Of a DNA stretch of 64,000 nucleotides, positions 46,610 to 58,675 are shown piece after piece. Location of the stretch: assembly GCA_036873755.1 (NCBI GenBank), contig JAVTVY010018752.1:1-64000 (forward strand), in the 5' to 3' direction. Origin of the DNA: Hanleya hanleyi (taxonomy: Eukaryota > Mollusca > Polyplacophora > Lepidopleurida > Hanleyidae). Made by a program: the position numbers and the translations under genes. Positions within the stretch are counted from its first letter, which is position 1; each line of letters opens with the position of its first letter. The notes beneath the pieces are model-generated. The model did not search any database. It was given only the letters and a program-made list of their open reading frames with translations, and had not been told where the DNA came from.

Positions 46610-46679
46610 CTGTAATACATGTTTATCTATTATATGACTTGCATATCCATGTACATGAAATAGTATTAAACACCATAAA

Positions 46680-47190
46680 TGGAAAGTTGCGGCCATCTTG
46701 GTAAGTGAAAAACGATCCTCTCACTGATGTCAAGACAATCTTCAAGTTTGAAGTCGATTGGTTCAATAAATATTTATTGGTCAGACAAGAAATGTGTAAA
46801 AATGCAATTGCTGAAAATGCAAGATGGCTGACAGCGGCTATCTTGAATTACACAGGTAACAGAAAAGCAATCCCAAACGTCTTCTCACCTATGTCAAGGC
46901 ACTCTCCAAGTTTGAAGTCGCTCGGTTCAGTAGTTTTTTAGTTATTGGTCAGACAAGAAATATGTAATTGGAAGATGGCGGCCATCTTGGATTATGCAGG
47001 TAACTGAAAAGCAATCCTAACCGTCCTCTCACCGATGTCAAGCCACTAAGTCTGAAGTCGATCAGTTAAATCATTTTCAATTTATTGCTCAGACAAGATA
47101 CGAGCGCTTAAAATTGAAGATGGCCGAAAGTGGTCATCTTGGATAGAGCAATCCCAACCATGCTCTCACTAATGCCAAGCCACTCGCCAT
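46680..47190 (+). repeat. Tandem repeat, ~160-bp unit with aagatggcggccatcttgg core
   Basis: Three and a half units inside glypican intron 4. Each has the palindromic aagatggcggccatcttgg-type core, aaaagcaatcc, tctcac-gatgtcaagccact, caagtttgaagtcg and attggtcagacaagaaat. Units are clearly diverged. Confidence 0.75.
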
Positions 47191-47571
47191 GTTCACTCTT
47201 CATAGAGGGGGGGGGGGGGGATACTAATTTAGGGACGGTCACACAGGACAAAGTAATGAGGTGAGAACCAATCAAATGGCACCCAAAATGGTTACCTTGT
47301 CTTTGAATGAGAACAGTTGTGGTAACCTAAATGTGTTACCATCGAATAAGGTACATGGCACCCCTGAAGGGTTGCCAGGATGTTGATTCGGCACCTTATT
47401 TTAAATTTGACAATTCTGAAATACCTGAGCTACCTTCATGAAACAGGCCTTCTGAATTGAGGCATGTTGTGGCAGTTAAAGCATAAAGCGTAGCGGTATG
47501 CCAAATCGGAAAGTCTCGAGGAAAATCCTGATTTTAATTGGTGACCAACACTATAAGATTATTGTACCCAC

Positions 47572-47702
47572 CTTCCTTGAAACTTCAGCACTATGTTCTT
47601 GAAAGTTCATAATGGCATCCGATATCTTCACATCGATTGGATCCACGACACTCTCAATGTTGAATGGCCCTTCTAACCGATTAGCCAACATCATAAGGGC
47701 AT
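47572..47702 (-). CDS. GPC4/6-like: Glypican, fourth visible exon
   Basis: The 43 whole codons read [18 protein letters not shown] and continue [15 protein letters not shown] to [11 protein letters not shown] and ISDAIMN are strongly conserved across glypicans. Acceptor is acctctgcag, donor gtgggtac. The split first codon (G from the previous exon plus AT) gives Asp as expected. This short exon stands alone in more than 9 kb of repeats, so a gene finder could easily miss it. Confidence 0.93.
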
Positions 47703-47879
47703 CTGCAGAGGTAAATTAATGCCATCAAATGGGTTTCAAAAATTCTTACAACATACATATCCAGACAGTGCATGTAATGTTTGATAATGTAGAATTGAAC
47801 AAACGTAATATTGGCCACTGAAGCATGGTAAAAACTCAGAACCAATCAGGGGTTATTCTTGACAAAGAAAAATTCATCT

Positions 47880-49170
47880 GCTCAATTTCTGAATTCAATA
47901 AAACTCAATTTTTTTCGCGCGCGCTAAATAATGCCTAAAACTCAATTTTTCCCGATTTTCATCGAATGAAGTATGAAAACTCCATTTTTCCCAATTTTCA
48001 TCGAATGAAGTGCGAAAACTCAATTTTTAGTGCCTTTTCATCTTAGAAATAGGAAGAATCGATCATTCAGTAGCTTTAGTCCGAGCTTAATGCAGGTGTC
48101 AAGCGAACCACTCCCGGGGTTTGGTGGGACTAATGTTATTTACACATGAATGACATTTGGCAGCTCTACATATATCATCCCGCCTACTTTCACTTTCAGC
48201 GACGTGCAAATGTCTGCGTCCGACTCTCCCCATTTACTGGAGTTTATTATTGATCGTCGACGAGGAGTCAACTGTATGAATGTCTCCATGCATAGATCTT
48301 TATTCAGTTCTTTATTTTTCTAAGTTCAGTTTTTCAGCATTTTAAATCCCAATCCTTGACATTTCACCTGTACATTCACATCAACTCTGGAACGATATGT
48401 TCGCAACCGCAGCACCTCCATCAGTCTCAGACGAGTTCTTCTGTCTGTGGTATTCATGGCGGGAACTGTCGTCGATAAGGTAAACACCACATGACCACAC
48501 CACATCCTGGTACCTGGAGTCGGAAATCGCCAACCCCAGTTTCCCCTCATAAAGAAATACAGGCGAGGGTTCCCCACATACACCGCATGCAAAGTGGAAC
48601 AAAACGTATGCTGTGCGTATAACAACAACAACGCACACATCGCTCTTCCGCCACGTGAGTGCAGTCTTTTCTTTCTTCTCGCGAGCTGTATTATCTTTGC
48701 ATTTCGTTACAGAAACTCAATTTTATTGAAGGAAACTCAATGTCCGAAAAATAAAATACTCAATTTTTTCATGGAAAACTCAATTTCCAAAAAAACGTCA
48801 AAACTCAATTCTTATTTGTTTTTCATCGGGGTTACCCCGATGAAAAACTGTCAAGAAAAACCCCTGCCAATCTTACCATATATGCACAGAATTATTTAGC
48901 TAGAATAGAATAACTTTATTACTAATCAAAGCGCCCTACAAGGCATGAGAATCACAATGGTAATTTAGCTATGCAGGGTTCATAGACGTCAAAATATTCA
49001 TGGGTTTTTTCACGCTGAATTGAGTTTTGTCCAATCAATATTCAGTTTTTTTCTAGAATTTTGCCCCCTTAATGTGTAGTATTTCAATACTCTAGCATTA
49101 ACACTTTTGTCAGAATTGAGTTTTCATAAGTCTACTGTGATTCTTGGTTTGCCTATTGAGTTTTTGAGCG
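47880..49170. repeat. Interrupted aactcaattttt repeat clusters
   Basis: The motif aactcaattt occurs near 47,899, 47,940, 47,980, 48,019, 48,715, 48,735, 48,760, 48,778 and 48,800, and inverted near 49,018, 49,114 and 49,158. Between the clusters is unrelated sequence (48,060-48,700). It might mark the ends of a degraded element in glypican intron 3. Confidence 0.45.
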
Positions 49171-50127
49171 AATTATACAGCCTATTAACAGTAGTAAGAT
49201 GTAACTTCAATGAAACCCTGCTATAATGTACCAAATTGCCAGACTTTCAATATTTCGTGGAATGCATAGAGACATGCCTTTACGTCTCCCTAAATTGAGC
49301 ACACCCTCTATATGGCACGACAATTTTGTTTAGGGTAGGGTCAAAGCCCAATTGTATATTGAAAATTCCAGAATTCATTTAACTCAAATATGCTGTTTAG
49401 TTCATGAGAAATCTCCTAGATCATATCAACAATTTTTAATGTTTCGAAAAAAATTTTTTAACTCTAATTTGGGCATAACTTTAAATGTCTAGTGTACAAT
49501 CTAAAGCCCTTACACAGATAGGGATGGAAAATGAGCAGACAGAGATAAGGACCAGTGAACATATGTTAGGTTACAACTGCAGGGCCTCTCATAACTCAAT
49601 GTAAGAACCCTTGCACCAATATGCAATGGTCAGGGTGCATTTATGTGAGGTTTTGGCCCCCCAGGAGGTACCGTCTGGAATGTCAAAAAATGTTCAGTTA
49701 GCTAAATATTATTTTGTCGTATGGTCTGAGTATATTTCAGTCCCTGGGTCCAGGGTTCTCGAATACGAAGTACGGTAGCGTATCTGCGCAAAATCATTGA
49801 TTTTGAGGTGAAAACAGAAACCGTTTTCTCCGTAAACATATGAAGCCAGTCCAGAACCAAGATAAACTTTACCCCAAGATATTGGCTGTTGCGCAAAAGC
49901 GGTTTTGGTTCTGTACTGGCACTGACTTTATATCCTCTGTGTGACAACTACACTGCATTAGCATTAGTGAACAAACTTTCCATCGCACTACAGCCATACA
50001 GCACGCTAATCCGGTGTTCCTTGTCACACAGTAATTTAATACAGGGACAAAATGATGCTGTTTTCACCTCATAACTGACGACTTTGCACGATCCACTACT
50101 TCAAGATGCCATTATTAAAAGAGCTCT

Positions 50128-50640
50128 TTAAAGGTTATACCAAATGACTCTATACTACTTTGCATTAAAACATACTCAGTAGTGTTCCAAACAACAAATT
50201 AGTATTTTTTTCTCGAATAATGTCGTCGAAGTGGGTTTTAGGACACGAATAGCACACATGTGGGGAAAAACGTATTGGAGCCGTGACCTCTGGTGCAGGA
50301 CGTCACAACCTGATTACGATTGCGCCGTAAACGTCCTAGTCTATGACGTCGGGCGTTGTTACGAAAGATTCACCCAACTGTGAGAGTTCTAGCGTGATGT
50401 CGCCGACATTTGGACGTCACAACAGGCATTTGAGTGAGATCGTAATCAGGTTGTGACGTCACAGGTCAAGCGGTCACAGCTTTCGCCGTTTTGAAAGGGG
50501 CATGAAATTGTCGCACTTTACTGCTGCTATTTCCAACCTTGGGCAGTTTGAAAACATACAAACAAGTCTATATAATCACCTCTACAACAATTTAGCACAA
50601 AAAAGTAGCAGATTTTGAGACCATTTTGTATAACCTTTAA
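50128..50640. mobile_element. TTAA-flanked MITE with nested palindrome
   Basis: TTAA at 50,128-50,131 and 50,637-50,640 bound an element with terminal repeats AGGTTATACCAAATG and CATTTTGTATAACCT. Inside, acgtcacaacctgattacga (near 50,309) and its complement tcgtaatcaggttgtgacgt (near 50,441) form a second, perfect inverted pair about 120 bp apart. A TTAA duplication suggests mobilisation by a piggyBac-type transposase. Lies in glypican intron 3. Confidence 0.7.
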
Positions 50641-52316
50641 GACTCAGGGCCTGGAAATAACTCCGAGCATACGACGAGGTAATATACTGTTAGCTAACTG
50701 TTTTTCATTTTAGCACCTTATATGGAGACCAACACTTCACTCCATGCCGCGTCTTTTTTTGACGGAGTCATATACGTTCGGTTTGTCTGAACCTTCCTCA
50801 GTTCTGTGGGCTTTTCTTCTGCCTTCCTCTCTGTCACCTTGTATATGACAGTAACAACCGAAATGCGGAGAGTTATGTATCCAATGATGCTACCTTATGT
50901 AATTGACTGACACCAGTTTCTCTAAAATTCATTTTTATCAATAATTAAGATCCTTGTGAAGAAACCTCTCAGCTGAATTTAGAAAATAATACTAACATGA
51001 TTTTATTTTCTCTCAAACTTGCCAGTTTCTGTTGAACATGTGGACAGACGAGCATGTGGCTGCGTTTTCTTTGACATTTTCTTGAGCACAAGTCTTCATG
51101 ACGTCATACATTTTGATGCACAATTTGTGAAAAATACGATTCTCAATCTAAAAAAGTTGTTGCAGCCCAAAATTAACTCATATCAATTGATTTCAACACT
51201 TGGACAACTAGGCAGAATGTTTGGAAACTCTTATTAGATAGCACAGTTTGCTGCACTAAAACATCGTTGACTAACAACAACAACAACAACAACAGGTTAA
51301 TAGTGTGAACAATCAAAATTGCAGATTTGCAAATAATTCGGAAGTGGACTGATATTGTATGCTAACTATAACATTTCTTTTTTCTTTTTCTTTACCAATG
51401 ATTTAACACCATATGCCTTCTTGGGAATCCTGAGTAACCATTTGAACATTCAACAAGGAGAGTGTACAATATTTCTCAAGATGAATTGATACCATTTAAA
51501 GCTGCTTTTTAACTTTTAACACAAGTTGACAATTTATTACTATTATTGTTACATTTTGTAGTTGAGTTTTGCTTATTAACATATATGACAGGTACACCAT
51601 TGAAAATGACCGGTACCAAATGGCTGGTGCCTGTCATTTTGTCAGGCAGGTATGAAAAAATTATTTCCAGGCCTGATGTTTTAGGACCACTATTCTCGAT
51701 TTCACCCAGCAAGATCCGAAAGAGCCTGGAGACAACGGTTTAGTCGGCTTCCGTCACTGAAGGCAATAACTCGTTCTTTTTGTCAGCGATATCGCCATTT
51801 TGAGATAGAAATGTCTACTCAGAGTTGTTTCCCCTCTTCGTAACAACTGGACACGACCCTTATGAACTGCTGGCTGATGCCATGTTTTATATCGGGCTTC
51901 ATGCGCTATGAAGTCCAAATGGATGTGAAAGATTTCAGTTCGAAAAACAAGCCATACAGCACAATGAACTCAAACTAGAGGTTCCGCTTTGACCCTTGAG
52001 TTGCCGCTCCGGCATGAAGCCAGCCTATGCTGGTTGTTTTTTTAAGCAAAAACATACGTCTCCCCCAACCTCCCACCTTGCCTTGAGTGGGCAAATAATT
52101 TAAGGCAAAGTGCTATAAAATGAATATGGGTGTTTATATGCTAAGATGTAACAAATATGGGACACTGAAGCTCAAAATATAAAATAGACTACAGCTCTTC
52201 TTCTTTACATTATTTGATGGTGATATCTCTCAGCTATATTAAAATTATAGTGTTAACATAGTCTTCAAGTGTGTTAGTATTCTCAGACCTGTTTTAGTAC
52301 AGCATCACTGAAAATG

Positions 52317-53300
52317 TTGGACAAACACAGGACGGAAAATGAGGGGGTAAAACAATACATAATAAGGGAATAGAAAATGGATTTCTACTGCAAGGGGACT
52401 TTTAGGACAGTATTTTACAGATATGAACAGTTTCAGTGTTTGATTTGAAAAAATTAACGTATCTGTGAAGAAATTAGTACAAAGCATGACAAAGTGTCGG
52501 ACAAACAAAGACGTAAAAGCTGATGGAAACGTATCTTTTTTTAAATTGATAGGCACTTAATTGAAATAAACTATGTTGAAAATTATAAAGTTATGTGAAG
52601 AATACAAGGTTCTTTAACTTGATATGAAAATAAAAGTTATTTACTATTTTTTAAAAATATGCCTTTATGCCCCAAAATAGTTGGACAAACTAAGACGGAC
52701 AATGTTAAACAAATGGGGAGGAAAACCTGTCCGTCTTTGTTTGTCCGACATTTTAAAATACTACAATTATGAATACCACGAACCAAACAGTGCTTAGGTA
52801 CAGAGAAGAAATGACTGTATCACTATAAGTGTGTATTTTGATGGTCTGCTCTGAATATGCACTCAGAATATGCTGAAAATTTATTTGTCGGACAAACGAG
52901 GACGGATTATGTCGGACGAACACTGGCAGGCAATGAAGACGGACACTGCATTTTGGAAGTGTACAGCTAAAGTACATGGGATGGAAGCATAAAATTTGGG
53001 CCATGTGTCACCCATCACACAAGCAAGGGAAATCACAAACCCCATGAAATATTATTGCAAATAAAGTTAATTAGCATAATTAGTATGTCGGATGTAACAT
53101 AAGACGGAAAATCTGAAAAATTTTGATAAATCTATTTTTTTTAAATATGTGTTTGCATTTGTCAGGAACTTTACATTCATGAAAAGACAGAAGGGGCATA
53201 ACTTTCATTTTAATAAGGTTGGCATCATTAACTTTGTAGTGAGTACTTAGAGATCTCTACAATGAGGGCTTATTGAAGGACGGAAAGTGTTACGTCCAAC
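52317..53300 (+). repeat. ~190-bp periodic array with conserved tcggacaaac-gacgg motif
   Basis: The motif occurs at 52,317, 52,497, 52,681, 52,888, 53,088 (weak) and 53,277 (partial), so spacings are 180, 184, 207, 200 and 189. Inverted copies lie at 52,729-52,750 and a degenerate direct copy at 52,912. Between motifs the sequence is largely unalike by eye. It lies in glypican intron 3. Confidence 0.6.
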
Positions 53301-53959
53301 CGTGGTGGTTAGGACCTTAAAATTCTTTTGTTAAATCACACATTTGCCACTTTAATTGTGCATCAATTTCTACCTTTAGATCCATTCCACCTAGTGACTA
53401 CAAAGAAAGTCATCTTCTATGTGTATTATTACATATAAAAGCATCTTTTGGATGTCACCATGGTGTATTTCACAATCTTGGTGCAAATATTGCCCTCAAA
53501 TCAAGCTTAATTAAGTTAATTAAAAACAAATAAGTTGAAGTTGAACCTGTTATTATCTTTTCTATCTCCACAACACTCAGACAAAATAGTGGCATTTCCA
53601 GAAGTTAAAATTTCTTCATATGTAACTGTAATAAGTGACTTCAACATGAAGTGCCTGTTTGTTACACCTTAGCATATTAGTAACCATATAGCAATAAGTA
53701 TCCTAAACAAAGCTGCACATCTAAAAATATTGATTGCAAAGAAGCGATTTTAATTGCTGCAGTAACCCAGTGAGTCGTTGGGATTTATATAGCAATGAGT
53801 GGATTGCCGAAATATACAGCATCCAACCAATGTCAAATACATGTAATTGTGAAGCATCAATTATTTCGAAACTGATCACATTATAGGAAATATGCAAAAA
53901 ATACAAGAGCCACACCTATAGTATACATGCTGTACTGTATAGAAGTTTCATGCATCTGC

Positions 53960-55560
53960 CTTCAGTAGTTTCCAAGATATGGAGTGAACAAAAATTGGAC
54001 AGACCGATAAGCACACTTTGCATGGACCCACGCAAGCACTAGCTCACACCAAAACCTAATTAGATCATAAGGCCATTTCAATGAAGCTTCCATCCAAGTT
54101 TGAAGGAATTTCATTCAGTAGTTCTCCACATATCTTGTAGACAAGAGTAGTCCTGTACATACATGTAACAAAGCTGGACATCAGAAACAGATTGATGCAT
54201 GCAAACAAATCAAAACCTAATCAGATGAGGAGGCCATCACGATAAAGCTGCCATCCAAGTTCGGGGAAATTCCATCCAGTTGTTCTTCAGATATTGTACA
54301 GACAAGGCCTGTCTATGCATGTACAAGTAGACAGACGGATGAACACCAAACACGCGCGCACACCAAAACATAATAAGATGCGGAGGCCATTCCAATAAAG
54401 ATTCCATGTATAAGTAGATGGACAGGCAGACAGACAACATACCCAGACGAATGCATGCATGCATACCGAAACCTAATCAGATGATCCCATTGCAATGAAG
54501 CTTCCACCCAAGTTTGGCAAAATTCCGTGGGGTAGTTCTCCAGATATCTTGCAGACAAGGCTTGTATATACGTGTACAAGTAGATGGACGGACTCGAACG
54601 AACGTTCGCACACACACACCAAAACGTAATCAGACGAGGGGCTATCCCAATGAAGCTTCCATCCAAGTTTGGTGAAATTCCGCCGAGTAGTTCTCCAGAT
54701 ATCTTGCAGACAAGGTCTGTATATACATAAACAATTAGAAGGACGGACGGACGATGGACACGGATAAATGCACACACACACCCAAACCTAATCAAATGAG
54801 GGGGCTATCCCAATGAACCTTCCATCCAAGTTTGGTGAAATTCTGTCCAGTAGTTGCAGAAAGAGCCTGTATATACATATACATGTACAAGTACATGGAC
54901 AGACGGACGGACACCAAACATGGACGAACGCACACACAAACCAAAACGTAATCAGATGATAGGGCTATCCGAATAAAGCTTCCACCCAAGTTTGGTGAAT
55001 TTCCATCAAGTAGTTCTCCAGATATCTTGCAGACAAGGCCTGTATATACATGTACAAGTAGATGAACGGACGGACGGACAGACACCGGACACAGATGAAT
55101 GCATGCACACATATACCAAAACCTGATCAAATGAGGGGGCTATCCCAATGAGGCTTCCATCCAATTTTGGTGAAATTCCATCCAGTAGTTCTCAAGATAT
55201 CTTGCAGACAAGGCCTGTATAGATGGACGGACGGACGGACACGGATGAACTCATGCACACACACCAAAACCTAATCAAATGAGGGGGCTATCCCAAAGAA
55301 GCTTCCATCCAAGTTTGGTGAAATTCCGTCCAGTAGTTCTCAAGATATCTTGCAGACAAGGCCTGTATATACATGAAAAGTAGATGGACGGACGGACGGA
55401 CACCGGACGAACGCACGCACACACACCAAAACCTAATCAAATGAGGGAGCTATCCCAATGAAGCTTCCATCCAAGTTTGGTGAAATTTCATCCAGTAGTT
55501 CTCAAGATATCTTGCAGACAAGGCAAGGGGACGGACATCCATCCATCCAGGCAGACCGCA
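53960..55560 (+). repeat. Tandem satellite, ~150-175-bp unit, about ten copies
   Basis: Units carry ccaaaacctaatcaaatgag, gctatcccaatgaagcttcc, ccaagtttggtgaaattccg, agtagttctccagatatctt, gcagacaaggcctgtatata and a gacggacggacgga run. Copies begin near 54,047, 54,213, 54,363, 54,467, 54,619, 54,783, 54,940, 55,117, 55,264 and 55,424. The later units are the most alike. Long - strand frames here (160, 112 and 102 residues) are artefacts of the array. Confidence 0.85.
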
Positions 55561-56252
55561 CAAACACTAGATGTCTCCTCCCAACATAGTTGGGGAAGAC
55601 ATAATAAGGGGGCTGATTATGCGACTAGATGACTGGATGAATACGGTGATACAGCTCCAGTCATGACATCAGTACATACGATCTCAATTTTTCGTGAATC
55701 ACGGCTTGCATCATGGACCAACGAGGAAAACCGGTGCGTCATCGTGATTTTATATTTGCAATACATTCGCAAAAATTAGTACAGGGACATAATTGATGCC
55801 ATTAAAAACAAAAAACACCAGCAAATGAAAAAGAAATATTTGACAGACAAGAATATTAACAATTTATGGCATGTATTCCCTCAAACATCGTTCGTGTATT
55901 CCTTTCGCGAAAGGTTCAACAATTCGCCATATCTATCGGCTATCCTTCGCGAATTTGACCAGTTTAATTCTTGGGTGTACTGTAAGTAGTAACAAATAGT
56001 TAAACCTGCAAAATCTGTCATATCATTTTTAAAGATATTTCTTCCTAAACATGACATGAGTGAAAATGGACATATAGAAACAGCAGGCATTGGATACCCA
56101 AAGACCTGATCGATGGAGTGGGGAAAGTGACATATGGAGCAAACTGCAGGACAGTGCACACCTACTACATACAGGGTATCTCAGGCCTGTGTTTCAATTC
56201 CAAACCTTTTAGTTTACGTAGTTTTTATGGATTCCTGAAACCAGATTCTTAC

Positions 56253-56418
56253 CGATGTATTCATTCCAGACTTTATTCAGTTCTGCATGGTACGCCAGAC
56301 ATCCTTTTAGGGTGTTTAAACAGAAGTTATTGCATGGTTTGGTCTCCGTCAGACCTCGACAATGAGGACAGTACATCATCTTCATCAGGGCCCTCTGACA
56401 GCCCTGTGTTGGAGGTAT
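56253..56418 (-). CDS. GPC4/6-like: Glypican, third visible exon (six-cysteine segment)
   Basis: The 55 codons run from IPPTQGCQRALMKMMYC to VWNEYI and contain six cysteines in the spacing typical of glypicans: GC, YC-x2-C, PC-x3-FC, GC. Acceptor is ttcattcag, donor gtaagaat. The exon begins in phase 0 and ends one base into a codon. It lies 4.8 kb from the previous exon. The intron between carries a SINE and a piggyBac-like MITE. Confidence 0.95.
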
Positions 56419-56541
56419 CTGAATGAACAAAGGAAAGAGTTATAAGTTAAATCGCAACTCCACAACTGACAGAGGACACGACTCACTGCGAATTAACATA
56501 GAGATAAATGTCTTGTGATGCAAGCTTTCAGAATATATAAG

Positions 56542-56661
56542 GATAGGGCAGGGTTTTTGCCAGGATAGAAAATTTGCCTGTCCAATTATCATATTTTGCT
56601 AGATTTGGACAGGTAACTGTTTTCCCTATCCCTTCCATGCTGGTACCAAGCCCTATCCGTA
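56542..56661. mobile_element. Short MITE-like palindrome
   Basis: aggatagggcagggttttt at the left pairs loosely with accaagccctatcc at the right, about 120 bp apart. Located in glypican intron 2, upstream of the six-cysteine exon. Confidence 0.45.
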
Positions 56662-56860
56662 AAGAAGTACAGTATGAAAACTTGGGAAATAGTGGCTTTG
56701 AATGGATTGATACCCTGTGAATCACACCAATTATCGAAGACTGCCTACTGGTTGGTACACAGCGGATGAGGATGGCCTGATTAACTGTACCATCCTGAGG
56801 TCAACGTCTCTGCTGAAAATCCCGCCTGAGCAAGGTGTCCTTTGATCACTTGTTCACGCG

Positions 56861-57098
56861 AGGCCATTGTCACTTGATTGGTTGTTCAGCATGACCTTGA
56901 TTTTTTTAAATACACATGCTAGATGCTATAATTATTTATTATTAATTATTAAATTGCAAACCAATTGTATTCGAATATGAAGAAAATGATTAAGTTTAAC
57001 TCATAAAAATGTTAATCCCTCATCTATTTTAATTATTTTCCCTCAAAAAATAGATGAGGGCTGGTCATGCTAAACAACTAATTAAGTGACAATGGCCT
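56861..57098. mobile_element. 238-bp MITE with ~37-bp terminal inverted repeats
   Basis: The left end aggccattgtcacttgattg and ggttgttcagcatgacc pairs with ggtcatgctaaacaac and taattaagtgacaatggcct on the right, with a few mismatches. The interior is AT-rich with an inner hairpin cctcatctatttt/aaaaatagatgagg. No clear target duplication. In glypican intron 2. Confidence 0.7.
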
Positions 57099-58675
57099 AA
57101 TCGTGGAACAGCCCTGGTTTGCAGTGGTAAATCGATGACATGAGCTGATGTAGGTTGTGCCGAAGAGGAAACCGTCTTAGTACATTCACTAAAAGATCCA
57201 GTAGTTTTGGGAACCACGGCCATGCTGGCCACCATGAGATATATGACACAAGTGTGTTCGTGGATCTTTTGGACTACCTTCGCAAGAATTGCCGGTGTTG
57301 CAGGGGTAGAATTTCGGAAAATTCAGGGGCTTAGTTTGCGAGAATCCAAAGAATCCAAATTTGCGGACTTTGGATTCCCAGTGGCACAGTTTGTGAGAAT
57401 CCAAATTTCTCGCACCCACCATTTCTTGACCAGTTGCCACTTTCATCAGTGCTGGTCACTGCGCAACTAGATGTAAACTTCTCAATGGGAAATTGATTGA
57501 AATCACCAAGTTATTTATTCTCAGAAGGGTGGTTACATGTAGGACACCTAAAATAGCACACCTTAAGTTAGTTCAGGCGAGTGATTGGTTATCTCCATTG
57601 ATGAGCAGTATTCAACCTAAACATTTTTTGCTAAGTGGTAAGTATATATACTCTGAATCTTATTTCTTTTGTATCTTTGTATTGCATATGAAAAAAAAAC
57701 AAAAAAAACACTTGGGATTGTCTGCATTGCAAATAAAATAAATGAATAAATAAATAAAAAATAAAATCTGGCCACCTGCCTCATTTCCAGACAAGCAGTA
57801 AAACAATTATTATTAATGAACCTTTATATAAAGAGTAGGCCTAACAGTTTGCCATGGATTTATATCAGATACCGGTACGCAACAACATTAAAAAAATAAG
57901 GAAATTCCTGATATTTTGTCCCACATATTTTCATTTCATACCATGATGGTTTTTACAGTGAAAGATAAAAATTACCAACAAAAATTCAAGAGTCGCAGAC
58001 ATAAACAAGAAGTGCGGTGCCGTTAAAGTTAAAATTTTGACCTCAAATAAACTACTTCTGAAGAAATGCGTCTTCTCAACGTAAAGTGGTAGACCACGTT
58101 GTTGTTGTTCATGACAGGTCTCAGGCAGGCAATGTCTCTGAAGAAATGATCCATTTTTATTTTCATAAATTTCCTTACCGCTTGATTCTACTTTGCCCGA
58201 TGTGCTGTCTTAGGGAAAATTGTTTATCAATCTAATTATGAACGAATCCGAATCAAATTCATCTGCTGATTGATATCCAAATGTCCCAGGTTTCATTTTC
58301 ACCCTCGTGTAATTTCCCTGCGAGGACCACGTGTTAGCTGGATTCAATTCCTTTATATAGGCTGTTTTCGCCTGTTGGGTTTAACGTAGGTGGCTTTGCA
58401 CCAAGAACCGAGCGAAGGAGAATACGCTCGAGTCATTTGGCGCCAGTCGGGAACCATTACAGAAAGTATTCGAGGCTCCCAAAAAATAATCGAGCAAAGG
58501 TTTCCGAGGGTTAGTTAGCGCATTACGTCATCAAAACATGGAAGACCGCCGCTGTCCGTTTTGCAGCAAGATAAAAGAATATCTCTGGAGTTTTCTGATT
58601 TACAGACCAGCTATTTGACTTGAATCTTCGTGAAATATCGAATAAATCTCTCTTAATAAACAACACACTAATTAA

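Noticed and set aside
54313..55130. Long - strand open frames (160, 112 and 102 residues)
   Set aside because: They lie within the ~160-bp tandem satellite and repeat with it; no protein family resemblance.
58541..58618. Short frame MEDRRCPFCSKIKEYLW with a CxxC and an upstream attacgtca
   Set aside because: Only 25 codons before a stop, no donor site at its end and no homology I can recall.
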